Numbered from the stretch's first letter, positions 7,761 through 16,770 are shown. The stretch is DNA of 39,599 nt from Lachnospiraceae bacterium (GCA_022764465.1 JALERL010000019.1:1-39599), one strand, 5' to 3'. Notes: generated by a model from the letters alone, not told the origin. A program made the numbers and translations.

Positions 7761-9530
7761 ATGAAAAAAATTCTTGATGTGATAACAGAGGAAATGGTCA
7801 GTGCATTTGAAGCAGCCGGACTGGATGCAAAGTATGCAAAGGTCACTCTGTCAAACAGACCGGATCTGTGTGAGTATCAGTGTAATGGTGCAATGGCGGC
7901 AGCGAAGGAATATAAAAAGGCACCGATCATGATCGCGGAGGCGGTTGTAGAGCAGTTACAGGGCAATCCGATGTTTGAGATGGTCGAGGCAGTAAAACCG
8001 GGATTTATGAATCTGAAGATCTCTAAGGAGTATCTGGCAGGATATTTACAGGAGATGCAGGCAGACGAAGAGCGCCTTGGCTGTGAGAAGACAGAGCATC
8101 CAAAGCGCATTATGATCGACTACGGCGGACCAAACGTTGCAAAGCCATTACATGTCGGACATCTGCGCTCTGCGATCATCGGTGAGAGTATCAAGCGGAT
8201 TGGTAAGTTTATGGGACATGAGATGATCGGAGATGTCCACTTAGGCGACTGGGGACTTCAGATGGGACTGATCATTACGGAACTGAAGCTTCGTCAGCCG
8301 GATCTGGTTTATTTTGATGATTCTTATGAAGGAGAGTATCCGAAGGAAGCTCCGTTTACGATCTCTGAACTTGAAGATATCTATCCGACCGCAAGCGGAA
8401 AGTCGAAGGTCGATGAGAAGTTCAAGGAAGAAGCGATGCAGGCAACGTATGAGTTACAGCATGGCAGACGTGGCTATCAGGCATTGCTTTCCCATATCCT
8501 GAATGTTTCGGTTACCGACTTGAAGAAGAACTATGAGAATCTGAACGTTTCCTTCGAATTGTGGAAGGGTGAGTCCGATGCCCAGCCATATATTCCTGCC
8601 ATGGTGCAGAAGATGAAGGATGACGGTTATGCATATATCAGCGATGGAGCATTAGTTGTTGATGTCAAGGAAGACACGGATACAAAGGAAATCCCGCCAT
8701 GTATGATCTTAAAGTCAGATGGAGCATCCTTATATAATACGACGGATCTTGCAACGATCGTCTGGAGAATGAAGGATTATCATCCGGATAAGATCATCTA
8801 TGTGGTAGATAAACGTCAGGAACTGTATTTTACCCAGGTGTTCCGCTGTGCGAGAAAGACACATCTGGTAGACGAGAATACTGAGTTACAGTTTTTAGGC
8901 TTTGGTACCATGAATGGCAAGGACGGCAAGCCGTTTAAGACAAGAGAAGGCGGTGTCATGCGTTTAGAGACACTGATCTCCGGTATCAATGAAGAAATGT
9001 ATAAAAAGATCACGGAAAACCGTACGATGGACGAGGCAGAGGCACGTGAAACAGCAAAGGTCGTAGCACTTTCCGCAGTAAAATATGGAGATCTGTCGAA
9101 TCAGGCATCCAAAGATTATATTTTCGATATGGATCGTTTCACTTCCTTTGAAGGAAATACCGGACCATACATCCTTTATACGATCGTGCGTATGAAGTCC
9201 ATCCTGAATAAATACAAAGCAGCAGGAAAAAATGCGGATCATGCAAAGCTGCTTCCTGCACACTCTGAGAGCGAGAAGGCTTTGATGTTAGTTTTAAGCA
9301 GATTTAACGGCATGATGGAGAATGCATTTGAAGAGGTTGCACCACATAAGGTATGCTCTTATGTGTATGATCTTGCAAATGCTTTGAACCATTTCTACCA
9401 TGAGACAAAGATCATGGCAGAAGAGCAGGAAGAAATCCAGGCCTCCTATATCCGTTTATTAGAGCTGACAAAGCGTGCATTAGAGATCTGTATCGATGTA
9501 CTTGGCTTCTCTGCACCGGAACGGATGTAA
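7761..9530 (+). CDS. argS: Arginyl-tRNA synthetase
   Basis: This class I aminoacyl-tRNA synthetase charges tRNA-Arg with arginine in the cytoplasm. The 589-residue length fits the family. An N-terminal additional domain (residues ~1-110) is followed by the signature PNVAKPLHVGHLRSAIIG, which carries the HIGH-equivalent HVGH. The KMSK equivalent is degenerate, as usual for ArgRS (KPFKTREGG, near residue 395). The C-terminal DALR anticodon-binding domain starts near residue 465 (GPYILYTIVRMKSIL) and ends in ALEICIDVLGFSAPERM. AAGGA lies 8 nt before the ATG. The stop codon overlaps the start of the HAD gene (TAATG), indicating translational coupling. Confidence 0.98.
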   Translation: MKKILDVITEEMVSAFEAAGLDAKYAKVTLSNRPDLCEYQCNGAMAAAKEYKKAPIMIAEAVVEQLQGNPMFEMVEAVKPGFMNLKISKEYLAGYLQEMQADEERLGCEKTEHPKRIMIDYGGPNVAKPLHVGHLRSAIIGESIKRIGKFMGHEMIGDVHLGDWGLQMGLIITELKLRQPDLVYFDDSYEGEYPKEAPFTISELEDIYPTASGKSKVDEKFKEEAMQATYELQHGRRGYQALLSHILNVSVTDLKKNYENLNVSFELWKGESDAQPYIPAMVQKMKDDGYAYISDGALVVDVKEDTDTKEIPPCMILKSDGASLYNTTDLATIVWRMKDYHPDKIIYVVDKRQELYFTQVFRCARKTHLVDENTELQFLGFGTMNGKDGKPFKTREGGVMRLETLISGINEEMYKKITENRTMDEAEARETAKVVALSAVKYGDLSNQASKDYIFDMDRFTSFEGNTGPYILYTIVRMKSILNKYKAAGKNADHAKLLPAHSESEKALMLVLSRFNGMMENAFEEVAPHKVCSYVYDLANALNHFYHETKIMAEEQEEIQASYIRLLELTKRALEICIDVLGFSAPERM

Positions 9531-10195
9531 TGCAGATGGAAAAAGTATATCTGAAGGATAATTATAAGGGTGCTATCTTTGATCTGGATGGCACTCTTTT
9601 CGATTCGATGGGAGTCTGGCGGCAGATTGATGTGGATTTCCTTGGAAAGCGCGGATTTGAGGTGCCGGATGATTATCTGAAAGCGATCACAGCGAAGAAT
9701 TTTAAGGATGCGGCGGATTACACGATCGCACGATTTGACCTGAAGGAATCACCGGAAGCGATCATGGATGAATGGTTTGCAATGGCAATCCATGCATATA
9801 CCTATGAAGTGCCGTTAAAACCATATGTACGGGCGTATTTAGAAAAGCTGAAACAGAATGGGGTAAAGATCGCGGCAGCCACATCTTCGGACGAACGGTT
9901 GTTTTATCCGTGTATGGAGCATCATGATATTTTACAGTATTTTGATGCATTTGCAGTAACGACAGAAGTAAAGCGTGCGAAGGGATTCCCGGATGTCTAT
10001 GACTGTGCTGCCGCAAAAATTGGCCTGAAAGCAGAGAAATGTGTGGTCTTTGAGGATATTTTAAAGGGTATTGAAGGTGCGAAAATGGGTGGATACCATA
10101 CGGTTGGTGTAGAGGATATCCACTCTTCTTACGAGAAGGATGCAATCCGGGAACTGGCAGATGTGTATATTATTTCCTTTGAACAACTGTTATAA
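9530..10195 (+). CDS. HAD-superfamily hydrolase (subfamily IA, beta-phosphoglucomutase-like)
   Basis: A 221-residue cytoplasmic phosphatase or phosphomutase. Motif I is FDLDGTLFDS, with nucleophile Asp18 and acid/base Asp20. Motif II is AATSSDERL, motif III is the Lys in VKRAKGFPDVY, and motif IV is VFEDILKGIEGAKMGG. An alpha-helical cap lies between motifs I and II, as in beta-phosphoglucomutase and YcjU-type enzymes; the substrate cannot be read from sequence. The ATG overlaps the argS stop by one base, so it is probably translated by coupling. ATG 9536 is an alternative start. A hairpin terminator follows about 90 bp downstream. Confidence 0.92.
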   Translation: MQMEKVYLKDNYKGAIFDLDGTLFDSMGVWRQIDVDFLGKRGFEVPDDYLKAITAKNFKDAADYTIARFDLKESPEAIMDEWFAMAIHAYTYEVPLKPYVRAYLEKLKQNGVKIAAATSSDERLFYPCMEHHDILQYFDAFAVTTEVKRAKGFPDVYDCAAAKIGLKAEKCVVFEDILKGIEGAKMGGYHTVGVEDIHSSYEKDAIRELADVYIISFEQLL

Positions 10196-10246
10196 TGGTA
10201 GAAATTATACAGAATGTATGATTTTTACGATAATTTTACGAAAGCG

Positions 10247-10276
10247 TTGACGCTGCATATGGTAAGATGGTACTAT
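10247..10276 (+). promoter_or_regulatory. Possible promoter of the binding-protein/chemoreceptor operon
   Basis: TTGACG (10247-10252) and TACTAT (10271-10276) are spaced by 18 bp. The -10 lies inside a palindrome, ATGGTAC-TATT-GTACCAT (10267-10284), that could be an operator. The terminator-like hairpin at 10288-10326 would then lie in its leader, allowing attenuation. This is speculative. Confidence 0.4.
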
Positions 10277-10287
10277 TGTACCATAAA

Positions 10288-10326
10288 AAGAAGAGGCATA
10301 TGGAAAATGTCTCTTCTTTCTTGTTT
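10288..10326 (+). terminator. Terminator-like hairpin between the HAD gene and the binding-protein gene
   Basis: AAGAAGAGGCAT (10288-10299) pairs with ATGTCTCTTCTT (10307-10318) with one mismatch, followed by a T-rich tail. Confidence 0.65.
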
Positions 10327-10405
10327 GGACTTAAGTATATGTGGCATAAATACATGTAGGGAGATTATCTGGTATAAACGGATTAGAGAGAGGATGGAAC
10401 ACAAG

Positions 10406-11683
10406 ATGAAGAAATGGAGCATTGTTTTTTTGACCGGTATTGTATCAATGGGAATGTTTTCCGGCTGCGGAAAAGTTGCTGCGCAAAAACAGGTAGATGG
10501 ACTGGAAGCAATTAACAGCACGGAGAATGCGACAGAGACTACCGGTAAGGTATCCCTGACGCTCTGGGGTGCGAAGGAAGATAAGGAGCTTCTGACACAG
10601 ATCGTAGATAACTTTAAGCAGGAATATGCAGGACAGGCAGATTTTGACATTACAATTGGGGAACAGTCAGAATCTGAATGCCGCGATGTTCTGCTCGGTA
10701 ATGTAGAAGAAGCTGCGGATGTATTTACATTTGCAGATGACCAGTTAATGGCACTGGCAGCATCCGGGGTATTAAAGCCGGTTGAAAATGCAGATGCGGT
10801 CAAGTCTGCAAATGCAGAGGGTGCGGTAACAGCAGCATCCATCGGAGATGATCTGTATGCCTATCCACTGACTGCGGATAACGGATATTTTATGTTTTAT
10901 GATAAATCCGTATTCAGTGATGAGGATGTAAAGACCTTAGACGGCATGTTGAATGCTGCCACAGCCGCAGGGAAGAAGGTCGCCATGGACTGGAGCTCCG
11001 GCTGGTATCTGTATTCTTTCTTTGGAAATACAGGCATGGAGCTGGGCTTAAATGAGGATGGTATTTCTAATCATTGTGACTGGAATTCCACGGATAATAA
11101 GATCAAGGGTGTAGATGTTGCGCAGGCAATGCTTGCAATTTCTGCGAATCCGGGATTTATCAATACAAATGACGAAGGATTTACAGCCGGAGCAAAGGAT
11201 GGCAGTATTGCAGCCGGAATCAGTGGTGTCTGGTCAGCAACGGAATTACAGAAGGCATGGGGCAAGAACCTCGGTGCAGCAAAGCTCCCAACCTATACCT
11301 GCGGGGATGCACAGGTACAGATGGCATCCTTTGCCGGGTATAAGCTGGTTGGCGTGAATTCTTATTCAAAGCATACGGACTGGGCAACGAAGCTTGCTGA
11401 GTGGATCACCAGTGAAGAGAATCAGAAGCTGCGTTTTGAAATGCGTGGACAGGGTCCGGCCAATACGAATGCGGCTTCCGCAGATGAAGTGAAAAAGTCC
11501 CCTGCAATACAGGCATTGATCGCACAGAGTGAGTTTGCGAGCTTACAGCGAATTGGTAATAATTACTGGTCACCGATTGCGGAATTTGGTGCATCCATGG
11601 CACAGGGCAATCCTTCCGGTAAGGATTTACAGGAACAGTTAGATACGATGGTCGAGGGCATTACAGCCTCGAATGCACAGTAA
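10406..11683 (+). CDS. Extracellular solute-binding lipoprotein (maltose/sugar-binding family 1)
   Basis: A 425-residue exported lipoprotein. The signal peptide runs MKKWSIVFLTGIVSMGMFSGC, with lipidated Cys21 in the lipobox FSGC. The mature part opens with KVSLTLWGAKEDKELL and continues with features of family 1 sugar-binding proteins (SBP_bac_1/8), such as AYPLTADNGYFMFYDKSVF and WITSEENQKLRFEMRGQGP. Such proteins capture sugars or oligosaccharides outside the membrane, normally for an ABC importer. No permease or ATPase gene is adjacent. The next gene, 15 bp downstream, is a chemoreceptor, suggesting this protein presents ligand for chemotaxis (inference). The start is ATG 10406 with an AGAGGA ribosome site; ATG 10394 is an alternative. 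Confidence 0.93.
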   Translation: MKKWSIVFLTGIVSMGMFSGCGKVAAQKQVDGLEAINSTENATETTGKVSLTLWGAKEDKELLTQIVDNFKQEYAGQADFDITIGEQSESECRDVLLGNVEEAADVFTFADDQLMALAASGVLKPVENADAVKSANAEGAVTAASIGDDLYAYPLTADNGYFMFYDKSVFSDEDVKTLDGMLNAATAAGKKVAMDWSSGWYLYSFFGNTGMELGLNEDGISNHCDWNSTDNKIKGVDVAQAMLAISANPGFINTNDEGFTAGAKDGSIAAGISGVWSATELQKAWGKNLGAAKLPTYTCGDAQVQMASFAGYKLVGVNSYSKHTDWATKLAEWITSEENQKLRFEMRGQGPANTNAASADEVKKSPAIQALIAQSEFASLQRIGNNYWSPIAEFGASMAQGNPSGKDLQEQLDTMVEGITASNAQ

Positions 11684-11698
11684 GGGAGGATGATGTTG

Positions 11699-13456
11699 AT
11701 GAAGAATGCAAATAATACATCAAATACAAAGAAACGCCGGAGCAGTATACGAACCATGATTATGGTTCCGGTTATGGTTCTTGGTATTGTGTCAATCATA
11801 TCGAATATCATGGCGATCCGTAATATCAACAACGTAAATAACAATGCGTCAGAGATCGCAGATGTACATATGTCAGAGATTACGAAGCTTGCTGCCATCC
11901 AGGAAAAGACACAGAACATCCACAAGCTGGCATTATCCCATATCATTGCAACGGATTTTGATACCATGATCGGTATTGTAGGTGACATCGAGGCGAAGGA
12001 AACAGAGGTAGAAGAAAACTTAAAGGATTATGCACCGTATGTTTCCGAAGAGGATGTCGATAATTACAATACACTGATCAAAAATTACAAGTCTTTTAAA
12101 AAGGCAATCGTTAATCTGATGGCATACAGTGCAAAGGGTGATACGGCAGGAGCGTATGCGTGTGCAAATGGCGATGTTGCTGACGGTGGTACTGCAATGC
12201 AGACGGCCATGGACAATATGAGTGTCAATATCAATGCAGCCGCACAGGAATCCCGCGACCAGCTTTCTGCTGTCTATGCAACCGCATTGACGACGAATAT
12301 TATCACGATTATGATCAGTATTATTTCGATTATTGGAGCATCCGTTATTGTTATGCGCCATGTTATCCGTCCGGTAAAGAAAGTGGCGAAGGAATTATCT
12401 GTGATCATTTCGGATATTGACCGCAGGGAAGGCGATCTGACGAAGCGTGTAACTGTGAAGTCAAACGACGAGATTGGAGCACTTGGACGTGGTATCAATA
12501 CCTTTATGGAAAAGTTACAGAATATTTTCAATACGATCACAAAGAACTCAACCAGAATGGATATTGTCGTAAGTGAAGTATTAGGAAGCGTCCATACTTC
12601 CAATGACAGTGCATCGGATCTTTCCGCACTGACGGAAGAACTTGCAGCAACCATGCAGGAGGTCGCAAACAATGCAGCTACGATCAATGGCAATGCCGAG
12701 TCTGTAAGTCAGGAAGTACAGCATATTGCAATGAAGTCAAATGAGATCAATGACTACTCAAAGAATATGAAGCAGCATGCAGACAATATGGAGAATACTG
12801 CACGTATCAATATGGAACAGATCAGCCAGAAGGTAAACGAGATCTTAGATGTCTTAAATTATGCGATCGAAGAAAGCAGCAGCGTAGATCAGGTGAACTC
12901 TCTGACAAATGAGATCTTAAGTATTTCCAGTCAGACGAACCTGCTTGCATTGAATGCTTCAATCGAGGCAGCAAGGGCAGGAGAGGCAGGTAAGGGATTT
13001 GCAGTTGTGGCGGGCGAGATCAGCAACCTTGCAGATTCCAGCCGTGATACAGCTAATAATATCCAGCAGATCAATACGGTCGTAACGAATGCCGTTCATA
13101 ATCTTGCCGAGAATGCCAACAATCTGGTTTCCTATATGACAGAGTCCATCCTGCCACAGTTTGAATCCTTTGTTACAGCAGGTGGGGAATATCGTGACAA
13201 TGCAACTTACATTGAAGCTACGATGAATGAATTCAATGAGAAGACAGATGAACTGAAGAGTGTTGTTGCAGAGATCGCATCTTCCATCCAGTCCATCACA
13301 TCTGCGATTGAGGAAGGTGTACGTGGTGTAACCGGAGCTGCAGAAAGTACACAGGTTCTGGTAGAGGATATGGACAATATCACAAGACGTATGGATGAGA
13401 ATAAAGAGATTGCTGGAGATTTACAGCAGGAGGCAACGATCTTTAAAAAGTTATAA
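11699..13456 (+). CDS. Methyl-accepting chemotaxis protein
   Basis: A 585-residue transmembrane chemoreceptor. TM1 is at about residues 17-40. An extracellular, probably four-helix-bundle sensor occupies ~41-195, TM2 is at ~197-219, and a HAMP domain follows at ~220-275 ([10 protein letters not shown] to [14 protein letters not shown]). The rest is the coiled-coil signalling domain, whose hairpin tip carries [20 protein letters not shown], the CheA/CheW contact region. There is no C-terminal CheR-tether pentapeptide. The start is ATG 11699, the last of three closely spaced ATGs, 9 nt after GGGAGG. It forms a two-gene unit with the solute-binding lipoprotein, pointing to indirect, binding-protein-mediated sensing. 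Confidence 0.96.
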   Translation: MKNANNTSNTKKRRSSIRTMIMVPVMVLGIVSIISNIMAIRNINNVNNNASEIADVHMSEITKLAAIQEKTQNIHKLALSHIIATDFDTMIGIVGDIEAKETEVEENLKDYAPYVSEEDVDNYNTLIKNYKSFKKAIVNLMAYSAKGDTAGAYACANGDVADGGTAMQTAMDNMSVNINAAAQESRDQLSAVYATALTTNIITIMISIISIIGASVIVMRHVIRPVKKVAKELSVIISDIDRREGDLTKRVTVKSNDEIGALGRGINTFMEKLQNIFNTITKNSTRMDIVVSEVLGSVHTSNDSASDLSALTEELAATMQEVANNAATINGNAESVSQEVQHIAMKSNEINDYSKNMKQHADNMENTARINMEQISQKVNEILDVLNYAIEESSSVDQVNSLTNEILSISSQTNLLALNASIEAARAGEAGKGFAVVAGEISNLADSSRDTANNIQQINTVVTNAVHNLAENANNLVSYMTESILPQFESFVTAGGEYRDNATYIEATMNEFNEKTDELKSVVAEIASSIQSITSAIEEGVRGVTGAAESTQVLVEDMDNITRRMDENKEIAGDLQQEATIFKKL

Positions 13457-13480
13457 TATCGAATCTGTAAAGGGTATAGA

Positions 13481-13520
13481 AAAACGACAGTTTTGGGAAA
13501 ACTCCAAACTGTCGTTTCTT
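13481..13520 (+). terminator. Bidirectional terminator between the chemoreceptor and LUD genes
   Basis: AAACGACAGTTTTGG (13482-13496) pairs with CCAAACTGTCGTTT (13504-13517), with T-rich tails on both strands, as expected between convergent genes. Confidence 0.85.
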
Positions 13521-13585
13521 AGTATCTGTTTCGTATCAGCTGTTACTTTATCTGGTGTATAGCGGTATTTTTCAGAAAGGATGCT

Positions 13586-14224
13586 TTAATAACCAAGTTC
13601 TTCTCCGATCAGAAATACTTTGATTCTGCCCGGAATACCGCTGCGTCTTGTAATAACCGTCTGGTTGCAGATGCAGTCCGGAGACAGGCAGTCTGCGCAT
13701 ACACCGGTGATTGCACAAGGGGTATGTTTATTTAAACGGTTGCAGTTCATCGGAGAGGCAGTATTGTGGACACGTAACAAAGCATCCTGCTCATTACGGC
13801 ATACCTTGTTCATGCCGGCTAAGATAAAGACGGTCTTTGGACCATAGATGAGTGCCGCAGCACGGTTGCCGTTTCCATCGACGTTGATCAGTTCGCCATC
13901 CATGGTGATCGCATTGGTGCTCATAAAGTAGTAGTCTGCAGAAAGTGCTTTATGATAGATCTCGGTTGTTTCTTCCGGTGACGTTGCTGTGCTTCTGTCA
14001 TAAAGGGTGATAGAGGGATTATTCTGAAGTGAATCTAACATGCCACTTTCACTTAGGGTCATGGAACCGCCATAGCTGACGGTACATCCTTCGCTCAGAT
14101 AGCTGTTTAATTTTTCAACAGCTTCTTTTGCCGTCTCGAAATAAAAGCCTTCCATCTGCCGCTTTTCAAGATTTATTTTAATAGTTGCAGCAACATTCTT
14201 ATAATAGGTACTTTTTGGATTCAT
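13586..14224 (-). CDS. LUD-domain protein (DUF162 / LutC-YkgG-like)
   Basis: A 212-residue cytoplasmic protein starting MNPKSTYYKNVAATIKINLE. It shows the LUD fold pattern: GCTVSYGGSMTLSESGM (47-62), YYFMSTNAITMDGELINVDG (98-117), GNRAAALIYGPKTVFILAG and NK. LUD proteins include LutB/LutC of lactate oxidation; single-domain forms like this one are widespread in Clostridia and of uncertain function. A C-terminal cluster (Cys170, 176, 179, 184 and 186) could bind a metal or Fe-S centre; that is inference. The start at ATG 14224 has AAGGA 9 nt upstream; an in-frame ATG six codons earlier overlaps that site. It is divergent from the cobW gene, with repeat copy 2 between them. Confidence 0.9.
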   Translation of the reverse strand: MNPKSTYYKNVAATIKINLEKRQMEGFYFETAKEAVEKLNSYLSEGCTVSYGGSMTLSESGMLDSLQNNPSITLYDRSTATSPEETTEIYHKALSADYYFMSTNAITMDGELINVDGNGNRAAALIYGPKTVFILAGMNKVCRNEQDALLRVHNTASPMNCNRLNKHTPCAITGVCADCLSPDCICNQTVITRRSGIPGRIKVFLIGEELGY

Positions 14225-14250
14225 TGGGATACTTCCTTTCATATGTTAAA

Positions 14251-14480
14251 TTCGCAGTGTCAGTTTGCTGACGGACAGAACTTGTTCTGTTTGATTCGCA
14301 CTATCAAACATTGCGCGATATACTAATTACGATTTCTCTGTGCAAAGCACTCTCGAAATCGCAACAAACATTCGCAATTCGAGCTGTCGCTCTGCTTGCT
14401 CATATTTGTTTATCTGTCAAATAAATCAGTAATAATATCTGCAAGCAGACATATTACTGATTTGCTTGACAGAATTATTA
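14251..14480. repeat. Structured intergenic repeat, copy 2
   Basis: This is the second, diverged copy of the element at 906-1100, in the same orientation and again between divergent genes. The left part carries extra hairpins: GTCAG/CTGAC, ACAGAAC/GTTCTGT and GTTTGAT/ATCAAAC (14258-14309). The shared part has the stem CGATTTC/GAAATCG (14330-14336 with 14355-14361) holding GTGC-AAA-GCAC. The large stem follows (14413-14420 with 14466-14473; 14423-14433 with 14453-14463), capped by CTGCAAGCAG. Compared with copy 1, the paired positions change together, while loops and the CTGCTTGC segment (14392-14399) are kept. Confidence 0.75.
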
Positions 14481-14496
14481 TAACATAAAATAATAC

Positions 14497-14525
14497 TTGT
14501 GAAAAAGCAAATATTCTGCTATATT
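14497..14525 (+). promoter_or_regulatory. Promoter of the cobW gene pair
   Basis: TTGTGA (14497-14502) and TATATT (14520-14525) are spaced 17 bp apart, just downstream of repeat copy 2. I see no clear zinc-regulator palindrome. Confidence 0.6.
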
Positions 14526-14539
14526 TCCTAATGGAACAA

Positions 14540-14608
14540 AAAGCTTGTGCCTGTGCACACTTGGCACAAACTCGATTTACAAAAACGCGTGCGGAAATGG
14601 AGAACATT
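14540..14608 (+). promoter_or_regulatory. Leader stem-loop motif before cobW (shared motif, copy 1 of 3)
   Basis: TTGTGCC pairs with GGCACAA in the segment 14547-14571. It is followed by AACTCG, an A-rich stretch, a CG-rich segment and GAAATGGAG directly at the ribosome site. The same order of elements occurs before the phosphoesterase gene (35578) and, in shorter form, before scpB (37359). Confidence 0.5.
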
Positions 14609-15760
14609 ATGACAAAAATTGATATTATTTCAGGATTTTTAGGAGCTGGTAAGACGACCTTCATCAAGAAAATGATCGAAGAGGCGTTCGGAGGCGAGAA
14701 GATTGTATTAATAGAAAACGAGTTTGGTGAGGTTGGAATTGATGGCGGATTTTTAAAGGACGCCGGAATTGAGATTACAGAGATGAACTCCGGCTGCATC
14801 TGCTGTTCACTGGTCGGAGATTTTGGTAAGAACTTAAACGAAGTGATCGAGAAGTTCCATCCGGATCGTATTTTGATCGAGCCGTCCGGAGTAGGAAAAT
14901 TATCCGATGTTATGAAGTCGGTCATCAATGTGGAAAAGGAACAGGATGTAAAATTAAATGCACTTGTTACAGTTGTAAATGCGACAAAGGCATCTAAGCA
15001 GATGAAAGCATTCGGTGAGTTCTTTAACAACCAGATCGAGTATGCAACTACGATTATCTTAAGCAGAAGCCAGAATGCAACACCGGAGCAGTTAGAGCTT
15101 TGTGTAAAGCAGATGCAGGCATTAAATGAAAAGGCAGCCATTATCACAACCCCTTGGGATGCGATCAAGGGCGAGCAGATCTTAAAAGTAATGGAAGGAC
15201 AGGATTCCTTAGAGATGAAGACTTTAGCAGAAGCACATCATGATGAGGAAGAACATGAGCATCATCACGATCACGACCATGAACATGATGAGAACTGTAC
15301 CTGCGGATGTCATGATCACGACCATGAGGAACACGAGCATCACCACGACCATGAAGAGCATGAGCATCATCATGACCATGAGGGGCATGAACATCACCAT
15401 GATCACGACCATGAGCATGATGAGAACTGTACCTGCGGATGCCATGATCATGATCACGAGCATCATCACCATCATCATGCAGATGAGGTATTTACAAGCT
15501 GGGGCAAAGAGACACCGCATAAGTTTACAAGAGAGGCAGTAGAAGAAATCTTAAAGACCTTAAGCGAGACAGAAGATTATGGTGTGATCCTTCGTGCAAA
15601 GGGAATGGTAGAGGATGTCAATGGCTCCTGGATCTATTTTGATATGGTTCCGGGCGAGTATGAATTACGTGACGGAGAGCCGGATTATACCGGAAGACTG
15701 TGCGTGATCGGTACAGGCATTGATGGACATAAGTTAGAAGAATTATTTGGAATCGCATAA
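14609..15760 (+). CDS. G3E-family (CobW/COG0523) GTP-binding metal protein with His/Cys-rich insert
   Basis: A 383-residue cytoplasmic P-loop protein. The Walker A motif GFLGAGKTT is at residues 9-17. The metal-binding CxCC motif (GCICC, Cys63/65/66) and the ENEFG switch region are both present. Residues 210-290 are almost entirely His, Asp, Glu and Cys, with a duplicated module (DHDHEHDENCTCGCHDHDHE at about 221-240 and again at 265-284), a plausible zinc or other divalent-metal chelator. The CobW C-terminal domain follows (~295-383). COG0523 proteins are metallochaperones, several of them zinc-linked. The usual NKxD base-recognition motif is not evident (LSRSQN at its place). The start is ATG 14609, with TGGAG upstream. 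It is co-directional with a second G3E gene 36 bp downstream. Confidence 0.93.
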   Translation: MTKIDIISGFLGAGKTTFIKKMIEEAFGGEKIVLIENEFGEVGIDGGFLKDAGIEITEMNSGCICCSLVGDFGKNLNEVIEKFHPDRILIEPSGVGKLSDVMKSVINVEKEQDVKLNALVTVVNATKASKQMKAFGEFFNNQIEYATTIILSRSQNATPEQLELCVKQMQALNEKAAIITTPWDAIKGEQILKVMEGQDSLEMKTLAEAHHDEEEHEHHHDHDHEHDENCTCGCHDHDHEEHEHHHDHEEHEHHHDHEGHEHHHDHDHEHDENCTCGCHDHDHEHHHHHHADEVFTSWGKETPHKFTREAVEEILKTLSETEDYGVILRAKGMVEDVNGSWIYFDMVPGEYELRDGEPDYTGRLCVIGTGIDGHKLEELFGIA

Positions 15761-15796
15761 GCCAGTTGCTGGATATGCAGGGAAAGGAAAAGTAAA

Positions 15797-16744
15797 ATGC
15801 AGGAAATACCAGTATATGTATTTACCGGATTTATGGATAGCGGAAAGACATCTTTGATTCAGGAGACACTTTTTGAAAATGATTTTGGCGGCGGCAACAA
15901 GACCCTGATCATCTGTTGTGAAGATGGGGAAAAGGAGTACGATGCCGAGAAGTTAAAGACGATCAATGCACAGGTAACTATGTTAGAAGAACAGGATGCC
16001 TTTAATGAAGAAGTGTTAAATCAGCTGAATCTGGAGTTTTTACCGGAGCAGGTATTTATTGAGTATAACGGAACCTGGGACGTTGCGACATTGTTAGAAA
16101 CAAAGCTTCCAAAGGGCTGGATCATTGTCCAGTCCTTAGCAACCGTTGATGCAACTACCTTTGAGATGTATTTAAACAATATGCGCCAGATGATCATGGA
16201 GCAGCTTTTTAAGGCAGATGTAGTTATTTTTAACCGTTGTGATGACAATACGCCAAAGGGCAAGTTCCGTCGTGCAGTCAAGGCACAGAACCGTCCGGCA
16301 CAGATTGTTTACGAGCGTGCAGACGGATCGGTTGATGAAGGCGCTGATGAAGAACTTCCGTTTGACATCAATCAGGAAGTGATCGAGTTAAGTGATGCGG
16401 ATTATGCACTGTGGTATATGGATGCCATGGATGATCCGAAGAAGTATGAGGGCAAAAAGATCAAGTTCCTTGCACTGGTCTATAACCCGGAAAAGAAGAT
16501 GAAAAAGGGTATGTTTGTACCGGGACGTTTCGCAATGACTTGCTGCGTTGAAGACGTACAGTTTATCGGATTCAAGGCAAAATATGCGAACTCTGAGGAG
16601 ATCAAGCATAAGTCCTGGATCGAACTGACCGCAGAAGTAAGGGTAGAATTTGCAAAAGAGTATCGTGGCAAAGGACCGGTCTTATATCCGATTTCCATAG
16701 AGCCGGCAGAGAAACCGGAAGATGAACTCGTATACTTCTCATAG
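15797..16744 (+). CDS. G3E-type P-loop protein fused to a YcgQ/TIGR03943-like C-terminal domain
   Basis: A 315-residue protein. The N-terminal part (1-~200) is a CobW-like P-loop domain with Walker A GFMDSGKTS (11-19) and an FNRCDD base-recognition-like motif (145-150). It lacks the GCICC metal motif of its neighbour. The C-terminal part (~205-305) contains KKGMFVPGRFAMTCCVEDVQ and resembles the soluble C-terminal domain of YcgQ/TIGR03943 proteins, which pair with a membrane permease (YcgR). No permease is next to it here. From the partner gene I infer a role in metal homeostasis or metallochaperone work. The ribosome site GGAAAGGAAAAG lies before ATG 15797. A terminator follows. Confidence 0.85.
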   Translation: MQEIPVYVFTGFMDSGKTSLIQETLFENDFGGGNKTLIICCEDGEKEYDAEKLKTINAQVTMLEEQDAFNEEVLNQLNLEFLPEQVFIEYNGTWDVATLLETKLPKGWIIVQSLATVDATTFEMYLNNMRQMIMEQLFKADVVIFNRCDDNTPKGKFRRAVKAQNRPAQIVYERADGSVDEGADEELPFDINQEVIELSDADYALWYMDAMDDPKKYEGKKIKFLALVYNPEKKMKKGMFVPGRFAMTCCVEDVQFIGFKAKYANSEEIKHKSWIELTAEVRVEFAKEYRGKGPVLYPISIEPAEKPEDELVYFS

Positions 16745-16770
16745 AATAAAAGCATGTGAAACCAAAAAGG

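Noticed and set aside
15224-15542. Met/Ile/Val- or Thr-rich open frames in other frames of the His-rich region
   Set aside because: They are by-products of the repetitive CAT/GAT/GAC codons of the His/Asp segment. They lack ribosome sites and lie inside the cobW gene.
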